Below are positions 35,901 to 45,784 of a DNA stretch of 64,000 nt, piece after piece (positions within the stretch are counted from its first letter, which is position 1; every line of letters starts with the position of its first letter). Origin of the DNA: Paragorgia papillata (lineage: Eukaryota > Cnidaria > Anthozoa > Scleralcyonacea > Coralliidae); contig JAWNZC010000178.1 of assembly GCA_035771165.1 (NCBI GenBank), forward strand, positions 946,001 through 1,010,000. Reading direction: 5' to 3'. The notes under the pieces were generated by a model. That model did not search any database, was not told where the DNA came from, and saw only the letters and a list, made by a program, of their open reading frames with translations. The translations under genes and the position numbers were made by a program.

Positions 35901-37471
35901 AGCGACATTTATAAAGTTTTAAAGTATTATTGCTCAACGACGTATGAAAACAGTTTAAAACGGTAGGCAAAACATACATAAACTTGTGAACACAGTATTT
36001 TGAATCACTAAATGAAACTATATAGAAGTATATATAAAAAAAACATACCACGAGAAGACAGAAAAGCTGAAACCTTTTACTAAACTGTCATTCTTCTGTT
36101 GTCCAACTATACTCAACAAAACCGCTACAAGTCTTTACCCTTTAGTCAAATATTTTCCACATGCCAACCTCATCGTATCATGTCTTTGAAAAAAGTTACA
36201 AAAGGCTTACTACAAGCATTTTTGTCTTCAAACTCGAACGACCCACTTTCAATTTCCATGCAGCCAGCCGAGTATTGAAAGCGATTCCCCAAGCGAACAG
36301 CCAAAAACGAGCAAGCGACGAAGAAGAACGACGAAGAATCTTTATCAACTAAACTTTAAAAACACTAGAACTGCATAACTGACTTTCCTTCATAACTAGA
36401 TCTTCAGGTTTTGACTGTTTTTTAATCACAAAAGAGGTTCCAAGCTTCCCTGTCAGATTGCATGTCGGCAGTTGTTTACTGTCGAACGATAAACTTTGGA
36501 CTTTTGAATATCACGTGAACGTCATCTCGATTATGCAATTCAATTATGTTAATTTACCTAATTATGTAAATTATAAATCGTACGATTAATAAAAAAAATA
36601 AATATGTTATTTACCGTTTTGGTCAGTCTGTATAGAGAAATATTTCCCTCGGTCTCAAAAACGACCCTCAGACTGCGGCCTCGGGCAGTTTTTGAGACCT
36701 CGGGAAATATTTCTCTATACGGACCTCCCAGCCGGTAAATAACATATATATATTTTAACAAGTGCTCGAGACAACATGTTGGAATGTCGCAAGAGCGTTT
36801 ATGTCAGGTTGGCTTTCTGGATTTTTCCTGACCAAATAAAGCGACGAGTTTAAGCAAACTTGGATTTGACTGATAGGTACATTCCTATGTGCATCTTACC
36901 ATGTTATGCTCCGTGAGATATCTAATACTCTCTCGTATTCCAGAAGATATCATGTTAGACGTATACCCCAAAAATATTGAACAATTGGATTTTCGGCCAT
37001 CTTTGGGTGGTTCTTCAAATCTTTTAGCAATCTTAGAAGATAAAAAATTCAATAATTTCACTGAATCATCAGTGCCTGGTCACAATCAATCAGTAGCAAT
37101 CTACCCTGGCTAGTAGCAATTTAATATCAATAGTCATGGATCAATGTTTGACGTTGACAATCGGATTGATTTTAATTTATGGATTGGTTTTCTGATCATC
37201 AATTTTCATTGATAGTGCAGGCTGGGTAGAAACCGATCAATTATGATAAAAGGTAAAAATGATTCCTTTTTCATACCATTTTATTAACTTCCTCAACTGC
37301 TTTTCCAAAATTAGTGGCCTGGAACCCAGACGATTTGTACGAGGCCAACAAGGCACTATAGTCCAATCCATTATTAAAGTCATATCCCTTCACAGTTTCA
37401 GATCCTTCAGGCATTTCTTCACTACCCATAAGCATGGCGTCTACGGCAACTTCTGGAGCAGAACTGGCCAT
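23929..37471 (-). CDS. DHPS: Deoxyhypusine synthase
   Basis: Complete eight-exon gene for the NAD-dependent enzyme that moves the aminobutyl group of spermidine to a lysine of eIF5A, the first step of hypusine formation in the cytosol. Exons on the minus strand: 37277-37471, 36900-37031, 29032-29250, 28759-28845, 28044-28149, 27255-27358, 26150-26275 and 23929-24021. All are GT-AG and in frame, giving 353 residues (human 369). Diagnostic segments: [83 protein letters not shown]. The active-site lysine is Lys314 in SWGKI (human Lys329). The 7.6-kb intron 2 is almost wholly nested repeats, yet both flanking exons are intact. Confidence 0.97.
24000..24330. repeat. Inverted repeats in DHPS intron 7
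   Basis: AAAGATACAGCAT and GAGCTGTATCTGATTTAC arms pair with TAAATTAGATACAGCTC and ATGCTGTATCTTT at about 24050-24160, beginning 25 bp from exon 8. Another related stretch lies at 24265-24295. Confidence 0.6.
24700..24870. mobile_element. Inverted-repeat element (copy 2)
   Basis: Reverse-oriented relative of the 13405 element: shares AGTTCAATCACTCAACCGT-like and TTAATAAACCTAAAACAAAG sequence and the AAGTTTGCCG(G/A)GTTTCCA end. Confidence 0.7.
24893..25465. mobile_element. ~570-bp foldback element
   Basis: Arms at 24960-25145 and 25285-25465 are reverse complements (for example AAATAACTTATTAACT and AGTTAATAAGTTATTT; GAACGACGGAAATTTTT; CTGGGACCCA against GAGTCCCAGG). No coding capacity. DHPS intron 7. 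Confidence 0.8.
25612..26115. mobile_element. ~500-bp element with CTGGTACCCAGGG inverted ends
   Basis: Left arm from TACCCTGGGTACCAGAGGCT through CGCGAGCTTCAAATCTCACT; right arm 26058-26112 is its reverse complement. It ends about 35 bp downstream of DHPS exon 7. Nonautonomous. Confidence 0.8.
26390..26665. mobile_element. Nonautonomous hAT-like element (copy 2)
   Basis: Same family and orientation as 22530-22834: CAGGGCCGCCGAGAG start, TTCTTGGCGGCCCTG end, shared GGTCCCCTGGGTTGGCTAAA. No clear 8-bp duplication at these borders. DHPS intron 6. Confidence 0.75.
26673..27090. mobile_element. Repeat family with internal 20-bp satellite (copy 2)
   Basis: Reverse-oriented copy of the 11791-12190 family: GATACTAGATT and GGTATCCCACCTGGATACTG ends bracket about seven units of the ~20-bp repeat (GTAGCGTGACGTCTTACAAT). 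DHPS intron 6. Confidence 0.75.
27604..27740. mobile_element. Fragment of CAGTGCTGTAA hAT family
   Basis: CAGTGCTGTAATAGTTACAT and several AGTAACTAGTTAC motifs match the start of the full element at 55133, then break off at a poly-C run. Confidence 0.7.
28181..28480 (+). pseudogene. 3' remnant of a non-LTR retrotransposon ORF
   Basis: The frame from about 28232 reads [20 protein letters not shown] and continues [13 protein letters not shown]. This resembles the C-terminal tail seen in many LINE ORF2 proteins (WxGHxxRMPDxRLPK, then GELxxGxR). After about 28335 the frame is lost; later fragments (KSRNNTTTL) are in another frame. A decayed copy on the plus strand in DHPS intron 4. Reverse transcriptase and endonuclease are absent. 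Confidence 0.65.
29281..30842. mobile_element. Three-level nested transposon stack
   Basis: Outermost: a TTAACTC...GAATGAGTTA element split into 29281-29370 and about 30826-30842. Inside it: an element beginning CATAGGTGTACCAGG with poly-G and ending poly-C...GGTATGCCTAT. At its right end: an array of three MULE-like units (29741-30815). The order of nesting gives the relative age. Located in DHPS intron 2, about 30 bp from exon 3. Confidence 0.7.
29741..30815. mobile_element. Triple tandem MULE-like MITE within one 9-bp TSD
   Basis: Three copies with TAGCCTGGTACC...GGTACCAGGCTA ends: 29741-30379 (carrying ~420 bp of extra sequence at about 29825-30246), 30389-30597 and 30607-30815. The two internal junctions are the same 9-mer TGCCAACCC (30380-30388, 30598-30606), while the outer borders are GTATGCCTA at 29732-29740 and 30816-30824. 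Same family as 23023-23320. Confidence 0.85.
33301..35518. mobile_element. 2.2-kb Tc1/mariner-type nonautonomous element with TA duplication
   Basis: Ends CTACTTAAATCAGTAGAGCG and, inverted, CTACTCAAATCAGTAGAGCG; identity extends about 50 bp (GAGACATGGATGA, ATCGCTTCCGAAG). The flanking TA at 33299-33300 is repeated at 35519-35520. The empty site can be read from the other palindrome arm at about 31262-31290. Internally an AAGTGTCACTGAGACGAAAT block is present twice. No frame resembles a transposase. Confidence 0.85.
35591..36748. mobile_element. ~1.15-kb insertion in the palindrome's right arm
   Basis: Sequence absent from the matching left arm (which reads straight across at about 31205). 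It begins with a GCGGTCCGTATC / GATACGGACC inverted repeat and ends with a hairpin of GAGAAATATTTCCC arms at about 36630-36715. No coding frame recognised. Confidence 0.65.
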
Positions 37472-38267
37472 TTCTCTCGCTGTTTGTGACTAAACTTTCT
37501 TCAAAGTTCAAACACTCACAGAAGGCACGATATGTCTACACGATATATGTGGCTTCCGTTTCAAATCACATGATTCTTGTTATTCCGGTTGAGGTACGCA
37601 TGCGTAAATATCCGAGCGGAATCTGAGATTCCGCGAATATATCGATCGCGGCAATGTCTTCACTGGAGTCTTGTCGTCTGATATCTTTGTTATTTTGGTT
37701 TTATTACCAATGGACGATTTGAAACGGATTAGCCTGCGTGCAGACGCTCCTTCCCCCTCCTGAACGGATTAGAGCTCTCGTTTCCCGGGTGGGGAACGTG
37801 GGCTCTGGGAACGAGATTGATCGTTCTCGAAACGAAAATTTTGCATTGGACTTGGAAATGCCGAATATTACGTGATTGTTATTCAATTTTTTCTTTAAAA
37901 AAGCAATGGTATCGTTTGATATATTGTTGGACTATCTATATCTGCAGGATTTTGCAAGGTAAATGTATTTTCTCTACTTGTTTTGATCGTTCCTCGCTAA
38001 GCGAGGACCCGACTTCCGGTTTGTCTACTTTGACTTTGTCAACAACCGTCGAAGCAAAAAATCTCGAATTCCCATGGTCTGGAACAGGGTACATGACTAT
38101 GAAGTCAACTCTTGGTTTAGAACAGGGTCTCTGGCATAAAATATATTTTTCTTTTCTCTAGTTTGGAACAGAACAGGCCACTATATTTTATTAAACGTGT
38201 TTTGGAGGGAGAATTTCCGTATTCAACATGGATATCTACGATTAATATGCCCGAGGTTATCACAGGT
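37472..38267. promoter_or_regulatory. Upstream region of DHPS and tRNA-Arg
   Basis: Must contain the DHPS promoter on the minus strand. A CGTTTCCCGGGTGGGGAACG-like repeat remnant lies at 37770-37815. No exon of another gene was recognised. An open frame at 37817-38161 shows no domain. Confidence 0.4.
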
Positions 38268-38340
38268 GGTCCTGTGGCCCAATGGATAAGGCGCCTGACT
38301 ACGGATCAGGAGATTCCAGGTTCGAGTCCTGGCAGGATCG
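38268..38340 (+). tRNA. tRNA-Arg (anticodon ACG)
   Basis: A 73-nt cloverleaf. Acceptor arm GGTCCTG pairs with CAGGATC (one G-U), discriminator G. D arm around TGGCCCAATGGATAAG (A box). Anticodon arm CTGACTACGGATCAG gives anticodon ACG, read as ICG after editing, for CGN arginine codons. The T arm holds GGTTCGAGTCC, a perfect B box. No intron, and no encoded CCA. A T5 run at about 38345-38349 is the expected Pol III terminator. Confidence 0.97.
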
Positions 38341-40274
38341 TTAATTTTTCTTTGTTCTTTAATATAACTCGAACAATTTGTTTTCTGAAGTTTTATGTTT
38401 TTCTTACCATTTTCAGAGGCTCTTTACTTATAAAAGTCCACAAAGAAACGAAATATTCTAACGTACGGAGTGAATTTTGGCATTTTGCGAAGAATATTAA
38501 ATTTTTCGCGGTTTTAAACTGTAAACTGGGTACTAGTTTAGCTCGAAAAGCATCATGGATGGCCGGTTTGGACCAATCACGTTGCGCGATCTCGTACTCA
38601 GAGGCTGCGTCCCCCCTGACGGGCGTGCTTTGCTTTTATGATTTACGAAGCTCGTGGCTGAGGCTGAAGAAAAGTTATTTCATGGAATTGTAAGTGTCTG
38701 AATTTCTGTCATTTTCTAGCATTTCCTTTCTTACAGACTGCAAAATTGCTTTGTTTTTATAGAGTTCTGTATCTATTCTAAACGCTGTGCTGTACACGTC
38801 TTGACGTGTTAGTTATTTTCTACAGCCTGCTAGTATTCTTTAAACTGTCAACTGTGGTCGCCCAATTTGAGAACTGACAGTCATCACGCATTGACATTTT
38901 GTCGTTAATTTTGCTCGTTTTGCTGTCCACCCAAAGCTTTTTCCAGCACAGTTTTTTGACCATGAGTAGATGGATATATTCTCTAACGGAAAAGTGCTAA
39001 CGTCTTAGAGTGCCTCATTATTTAGAGAGTTTTAATATACCGGTGGTGAATTTGTGCAAAATATTTCAAATAGGCGAAATTAATTAATAGGCCAAAGGCT
39101 TCAATATTTAAGAAATAGGAAATGGCTACCTGTATGTATATCAGTTTATATAGCCTGATGCAAACACAAGAGTGAGTTGGGAGAATTTTTAACTAAACAG
39201 GGCATCCATTTTCTATTTCTTTTATAACCATGTTTAATAGTCGTTTGCAATGTACTTTTCACCACAATGTTTGGAAGTTAATTTGGACATTTGCAGGTTC
39301 ATTACATTATAGTATCGTAGGCTTCTTTTGAACTACACATTAGATTGGTTGCTTGGTTCCTAGCAGCCAATCAAATGTGTAGTTAAAAAGAAGCATGTGA
39401 TCCCACATACAGTAGCCAACATGCAAACATCCGAATGAACTTCCAAACACTTTGGTGAAAAGTATGTTGCAAATGACTGTAACATAGTCATTTATAAATA
39501 TAACTGACCAATCACAATGTGCTTACAGCATGCAATCTATTTATAGAATAATGTACACCTGTATACACTGAGTGTGGTGTGGACTTACTTTATAATACAT
39601 GTAGGTACAGACAAACTTTATATATAGTACATGTACTGTACCATTGATAATGTAATCATTCTTCTATTTAAGTCCATGTCAGAACTTAGATTTTTATTTT
39701 GTATTAAGGTGGAATGACAAGACTCATCACCAGACATTCAATTGGAATTTTGAAGTCGCGCTGCATCAACCCCTGGTAAGGCCTTAATTGATGGTACCGA
39801 AAAAGATGGCAGTGGTACATTTAACCACAAAGCTTTGCAACCTCATAATTAAACATTGTTTATCATGCTAAGATGGATTAAGTAAGTGAGAACATCATTC
39901 CTACCAAAGTTGATCATTTTAAAACCATATCTTCCAATAATTCTGCAAGAAACAATATTTACTTCACACAAAGGATTGTGGTTAAATCTACAAGTCGCCA
40001 TCTTTTTCGGTATGGTCAATTGAGGGTGTGGCATTAATTATGATACTATTTTACACTCAAGAGATTAGAAAAACAATTTATTTATAAGTATAAAGAAAAT
40101 ACATTAGATGGGTGTTATATATTTTACATTCTGGCAATAACTTTGGTATGTTATACTCAATAGTGGACTATTTACAAATTAAGCTACATTCAGCTAATTT
40201 ACCTTAGTTTAACAGTGTTTGTGGGGTTTTTTCCCCAAAAAAGGAAATTTTTATGGTATTAAATTAATCAAACT
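38341..40274. other. Gene-free stretch with inverted-repeat elements
   Basis: Holds a degenerate copy of the 8100 palindrome (39105-39235), an inverted repeat at about 39245-39480 (arms GCAA..GTACTTTTCACCA and TGGTGAAAAGTA), and a TIR element at about 39787-40022 (TACCGAAAAAGATGGC and its complement). No exons recognised on either strand. Confidence 0.6.
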
Positions 40275-43200
40275 TTATTTGCCTTTCTTTTCGTTCTTTG
40301 GACTTTCTCTACCTCCACAGGGGAAACCAAACTTTTGTGAGAGTGTTTCATTGCTAACTTTTAACTGTTCTTCCACATTTAAATGTAGCTAAATATACAT
40401 AAAAAATTATATATAAAAATTTAATTCTTTTTACAGTAAATGTTTATTATAATGGCACGGATTACTTCTGGTAAAATCACGCGCTGTGATTGGTTGCTGA
40501 CGGGGTGAGATTTCTCTGTAATGCCCACAGGCATTATGAAATTATTAATGCCCTGCAATTGGAAACATATATGGAAACAAACAAAAAATCCTAATAAGAA
40601 ACTTTTATTGCCGAAAAACGGTGAAAATAGATGAAATAGATGATGGTGAACATTATAAAAGTAAATTCTAGTATCCAGACGAGAAAGAAACAGAAGAAAA
40701 TAACGCTAGTTCGGTGTTCTGACAACGTTAAAGGAAATGACCAAGAGATACAAGATTGATTTTGAAATAAAAAGTGCCATATAATAAACTACTTAATAAC
40801 CTTGACCGTTCGGTCTTTACAGTAAAATATTAAACCTCGGTCTTGAGCGTATTAACCAGACCTCACTCTCGGTTATTAAGTAGTTAGTACTATACAGTAT
40901 TAACGACTTATCTGTTGAATAAAATGAATTCAAATGAAGTCAACTATTACTGTAAAAAGATTTTGCTACAAAAGACTTTTTAGTTCTGATATCATTGTAC
41001 ATTCACCATTTACCTGTTGAACTTGCTCTGTTAGGGTAGCTGTTATAAGACTTTTTAACTCCTTAATTGCTGGTGAATCTGCGGTTAATAAAATTAACCA
41101 GTATATATTTATGAAGTAAATAGCTAAGAACACTAGTCTATGATGACAGTGTTGCAAAACAGGCTTGCAAAAAAGTCTTTATAACAAAGAATAAAATGTA
41201 AAAATTCCCAATATCTTAGTTACAAAAAAAGCTTTTCACGCTTAAAATTTATTTTAAAATAATCATCAAACAAAATAGCATATATTTCATAAAACTAGTT
41301 ACCTTCCACAACTGGTTCATTGATGTTGGCTGCCACATCAGTATTTGCTTCTTCAGAACTTTCAAACTGAAAGGGACAAAATTAATGATAAACTTTTTGT
41401 GCCAAGTTTTAATACATACCGGTACATGAAAAAGGATCTATAGAATACAATACCTTCTCCTCATTACTTGGTTGGTGCTCATCTTCTACAAGAGTAAAAG
41501 AGTTCAGTGACTTCTTATAGTCAGTTTCAGCTTGCTTTTGAAATTCATTTGTCAACATTCATTGGAAGGTTGGGAACTTGGTATGGAAGTTCATTGTGAA
41601 GTTCGTCGTGAAGTTCAAATTTAATAAGCTTTCAATTGAATTCCTTTGGTAAAATCACGGAGAAGATTATTTGTTGTATAGAATATAATAATAGATACTT
41701 GGTTAAGCAGAAACAAATTGCCGTCTTAAATTTGTATCTACCTCGCAACGTAGTTCGGAACATTGCAACGTAAGTTTGGAATGTTCATTAAAATAAATAA
41801 ATAAATAAATAAACTTTATTTAGAGAAGGTTTACATAAACATTTACAAAAATGTACCAGTTTAGCAAAGCTAATCTTACATTGGGATCTTACATTTCAAT
41901 TACGGTATACTGTACATATCGGATTTCAAAAGCAAGCTGAAACGGACTATAATTTGTTAAATGTGTTTATAAAATAAGGTGCCCTCTACACGTGCTCTGA
42001 TCTGGGCTCCATGCATTCATAAGAGAACAGAGATCATGAATGGCGTAGAATGGTGAAGTTCCAAAACTACATGTACTGTACCTGACATTTAGCTTGATTT
42101 TTCTTCTATTTTATAAAACATACTGCTCCTGTGCGTATACTCTTATAAAGGTACTTTGATGTCATTTGAACATGAAAGAAGTATAAAGGCACTCTGCAGC
42201 TATTGCCCTGCGCCTCTACTCAACTTCTTTCATGTTCAACTGACGTCAAATGTGCCTTTATAAGAGTACATATGCATGGAGCTTTATGTTTTATTTGTTA
42301 AGTATCATTGGTGACAAATTGTAATAGATAATGTTCATTAGCATATACCTCGCAGGTGAATTGTGCTTTTCGCGCAATCTGATTGGTTCCTCTAGCTCGG
42401 GATATCCTGCACTATTCACCTGCAGGCAAAACAAGATGGCGACCAGTTTTGCTTTGTTTACCGAGGCAGGAGATTTTGTTGATAAACAAGGGTGATGTAG
42501 TAGAATAACGAGAAAAGTCAACAAAATTAAGTGGAAGAGTGTCCACAGGTATGTTTCTTTACAATTTTCTAGCCATTAATATATTCAAAAGCTGTAAAAA
42601 CTGTTTTGTCGACAAATAATTGAGTACACCGAGTTGCTGGCAGCCAACGGCGACGGCTGTGTCTTGTTTATACTCTTGTATAAACATACCGAAAAATATA
42701 AGAATGTTAAACTTGTTATTTCATTTATGAGGTATATGCTAAAACAATTATTCACCTCCACTTCGGTGAATAATTGTTAATTATTGCTTAGCTTTTGACC
42801 TGTTGACTCAGGCTTGAAGACTTGTGATGATAAATAAATTAATGTAAAATTGGCCACAAATTATTAATGGTGTTAGAAATAGTATGATACATACCATCAG
42901 GTACGGGTGTCTCTTGGACATTGGCATAATCAAAAGTTAGATCAAGATGAACCTATATGAGAGAAAAATCATGCCCATAATGTGGTGCAGACATTTCAGG
43001 TGTAAAATGTAAACCCTGATACTGAACTTGTGTAGATTATTTATAAACAAATGCAACTTTTATATATGGTATATTACTATAAATGGATCAATTACATGAT
43101 TGTATACATACTTTGGGTGTAAAGGCATATTTATACAATTTGTAATGTTTAAAATATCTGCAAGAAATACAAAAACAAAACAGTGAAAAATAACATTTTT

Positions 43201-45784
43201 TTGTTCAAATTTCAATGGTATGTACCGTAATGTACATATTGACACTACAACCCATCATGATGTCTTCTATTGCTTGTCCAGAATTCAACACTTGTGGCCT
43301 TTTAGTATTTTACTCCAGCTAATGCCAGATGATTTTACTCGTCAAGAGAAGAACTCTAGTTAGGGAAAGGGTTAAGGTGTGCTTATGAAAAAGTGTGTTT
43401 TATAACACACATAGTGACAGTGCTACTGCAACATACCTTTCACTCTCAAATACAGAATTTTCTGTACTTTATTATTTTACTGTCTAACACCAGATGCTTT
43501 TACTCATCAATGGGAGAGCTGCCAGAAAGTTGGGAGTGAAAGGGTTAACTCATTCCTGTCCGAGGGATGAATAAAATCATCTGGCGTTAGCCAGAATAAA
43601 ATACTAAAGACCAATTTGGACAGGAAAGAGTTAGAGAGATAGTTTTTAACTCATTCCTGTCCGAGGGCTTCCCCAGAGATGAATAAAATCGTTTGGCATT
43701 AGCCAGAATAAAATACTAAAGACAAATTCGGACAGGAAAGAGTTAAGGTGTGCTAACTGGTAATTGCTACAGACTGCAAAATATGTATTTTATTATAATT
43801 ATATTTTGTATTAATTTGGTGTACATGTACTTTGGAACACTGTAAGAAACTATTGTTATTACAAAGTGATAACTTCAAAACTTACGTATTTATAGTGTAA
43901 TCTGTTATCATTTGAACTTGATCAACAGAAAAGAGTTGTATACTAAATGGTGGCCTCTAAAATGGGGAAAAGTATGTGTCACTCACTATTAATAATTGGT
44001 ATTGATTAACATTTCCAAAATTGTTGTGGAGATTAAGCCTATACGTCATCAAATATTTATTGTATTCAAATGGTAGTACAGGAGTTAAAATGGTACAACA
44101 TCACACATTCTGTGGCTAATTTGTGTCAAACTGAAATTAGGTGTATATATATATATATAGGTGTACATGTATATATATAGGTGTCAAACTGAAAATTACA
44201 ACAAAAGGGCTGTTTTGGCCAGCTCAGGCAGGAATGGGTTAATAAACAATCGTTTTGCATGATCACCTTTACACTGTGACAAAGCAACAGTTCTTTAAAA
44301 TATTTGTAAGCATCATCCACATTCCCATATGGTGTTCCTGAAAAGAAAGCAACTTAATAAAAAAACACTAGCTTTCCTTAGAAGGAATTTTGGAGTGATG
44401 TGATCAGCACTGGTGGATTTATGGTGAGGGGGGGGGGGGGGGGTTGTATTGCAAGTGGGTTGCACCACCAGTGTCATGCATGGGGAAAAGTCTGACTCTT
44501 AAAAGTGTTCTTGAATACAGGGGGGATGACCCTGGACCTCACTAGAATATTCAACCACTGCACCAATCTACTATGTTTTAATTTTAAAAAGGTTACCTTT
44601 TTAAAATTAAAACAAGAAACAATTTCCACTCACCTACTGCTCTCTCATGGATGCTTTTAATTATGGATAGCAAGGCTGATGTCTGTTCATCATTAAAAAC
44701 TTTTTTCTCCGAAAATGTAATTATAGGTCAAGGTTCATGATGTAGAAAATTGTCTTCTTAAAGCTGGATTTTTACTGTGCATAAAATACCATACGCTATA
44801 CTTTTGTATTGCACAAATTGAAGAGTTTTCTATGACATGACACAACTCACCAGACAAAAGAAAAAAAGGAACTCGCAAGACAAAAGAAAAAAGTGTAGTG
44901 CACAACATTTTATGCCCAGTGGAAATCCATAGTACAAGTCTGAGAGGATATGGTCAGATTTTTGAGGACACTGTTGGCATACCCCTACCCGAGTGTGGGA
45001 GTACCACATCCCAGGTGTAAAAGGGATATCACCTTAACCCTTTTGCTGTCTGAATTGGTCTTTAGTATTTTATTCTGGCTAACACCAGATGATTTTATTC
45101 ACCTCTGGGGAAGCCCTCGGACAGGAATGAGTTAATCCTGATTTTCATAAGATGACCTCAATTGTCCAAATCTCTCCAATCAGATTAGAGATATCTCAAA
45201 TCTGATTGGATGGACTCTCAGGTGATTGTGATGATTATATTGGGGCAGTCGAGATGATCTTATGGATTCTTAAACATGGTCGTTAAAAGGAATATAAATA
45301 TATTGTGAAGGATATTGAAGTGTATAAAAATACAAATCCAGAAGAATTGCAGATTTCAAATCATGCTTGTAGTTCACCAAACCAAATATCTCTGCAAGAG
45401 TCCTAATTTTGGAAAGCAACAAAAAAATCAGAAAAAAATATACAATTTATAATAAAAACATTCGCCTAAAATCAACTTCATATGATGTGTAAGACGTCCT
45501 TAATACCCCAATTTATCTGTGCTTTCTTTGATCATTTGCAGTTGTTCCACATTTAAGTCATGCCTTCAATTTTAAAAGAATGACAAAAACATATAATACT
45601 GATTTAATAAAGAGTAGAAATCTAGGTTCGACGCTACATTGCACGTTTCTGACAATAATAATATTTACCAGAGCAAAATACTCGGCTTTTTGCTTCCTTT
45701 GGCCTACAAAAAGTGGAGGAGAGTTACTAAGTGACACCAAAACGAAAGGACATACTTAAAAGCAGAACTTACCGCAGACGGCAT
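40275..45784 (-). CDS. CFAP119: CFAP119/CCDC189-like ciliary protein
   Basis: Thirteen exons on the minus strand: 45773-45784, 45669-45703, 45507-45563, 45316-45402, 44634-44716, 44267-44337, 43886-43956, 43112-43157, 42895-42952, 41454-41485, 41303-41366, 41014-41078 and 40275-40388; one 264-residue frame. Exon 1 is a 12-nt coding piece (MPSA). The conserved core is SKKPSILLWHDLNVEQLQ, LLDLYFYTLQFSEKK, SIHERAVGTPYGNVDDAYKY, ELLLCHSVKRPPFSIQLFSV, DYTINTYFKHYKLYKYAFTP and KVHLDLTFDYANVQ. These resemble, from memory, CFAP119/CCDC189, a cilia/flagella-associated protein. The Lys/Glu-rich tail is less conserved. Intron 4 is an AT-AC intron. The stop codon overlaps an AATAAA (40274-40279). The gene model is strong; the family name is less certain. 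Confidence 0.8.
41515..41952. mobile_element. MITE, TTATAGTCNGTTTCAGCTTG family (copy 1)
   Basis: Inverted ends TTATAGTCAGTTTCAGCTTG and CAAGCTGAAACGGACTATAA. It carries a ~130-bp insertion (AATAAATAAATAAATAAAC onward, about 41786-41920) absent from the copy at 61157. It starts only 30 bp upstream of the exon 10 acceptor. Confidence 0.85.
42090..42290. repeat. ~200-bp palindrome in CFAP119-like intron 9
   Basis: Arms ACTCTTATAAAGG...TTTGA and GAACATGAAAGAAGT pair with their complements at 42220-42270. Next to it, about 42340-42780, lies an AGCATATACCTC...GAGGTATATGCT inverted pair enclosing unique-looking DNA. Confidence 0.65.
43558..43746. repeat. Two adjacent copies of the CTCATTCCTGTCCGAGG palindromic repeat
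   Basis: Copies at 43553-43634 and 43650-43746 share ATGAATAAAATC, GGC(G/A)TTAGCCAGAATAAAAT and end GGACAGGAAAGAGTTA. Partial relatives in the opposite orientation precede at about 43267-43375 and 43456-43546. Confidence 0.75.
44717..45315 (-). other. U12-type AT-AC intron in CFAP119-like gene
   Basis: On the minus strand exon 4 ends ACACTTCA and the intron begins ATATCCTT, the minor-spliceosome donor. It ends CCTTGACCTATAATTAC before exon 5 ATTTTCGG. CCTTGAC matches the U12 branch site and lies 11 nt from the terminal AC. There is no usable GT donor near the required position, and this junction alone keeps the frame (CA|A, Gln) through LYFYTLQFSEKK. Confidence 0.9.
45037..45136. repeat. TTAACCC...GAATGAGTTAA ~100-bp palindromic element
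   Basis: A clean copy: AACCCTTTTGCTGTCTGAAT, ATTTTATTCTGGCTAACACC, AGATGATTTTATTC, then CCTCGGACAGGAATGAGTTA. The outer ~15 bp are inverted repeats. It is the most frequent dispersed repeat in the window. Confidence 0.8.

Larger units (their letters stand above)
31105..36850. mobile_element. ~5.7-kb palindromic repeat complex
   Basis: Outer arms at 31105-31330 and 35521-35590 plus 36750-36850 are reverse complements (GACAACATGT(T/C)GGAA, GTTGGCTTTCTGGA). Inner arms 31310-31770 and 31940-32420 are reverse complements, and 32690-33290 is a third arm in the same orientation as the second. A TGGATTTTTCCTG motif marks block edges at about 31810, 32183, 32380, 32583, 33033, 33232 and 36822. At least two later insertions split it. 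DHPS intron 2, ending 50 bp from exon 2. Confidence 0.8.

Noticed and set aside
38163..38693. 176-residue open frame spanning the tRNA
   Set aside because: It runs straight through a complete tRNA-Arg gene and shows no domain, so it is chance.
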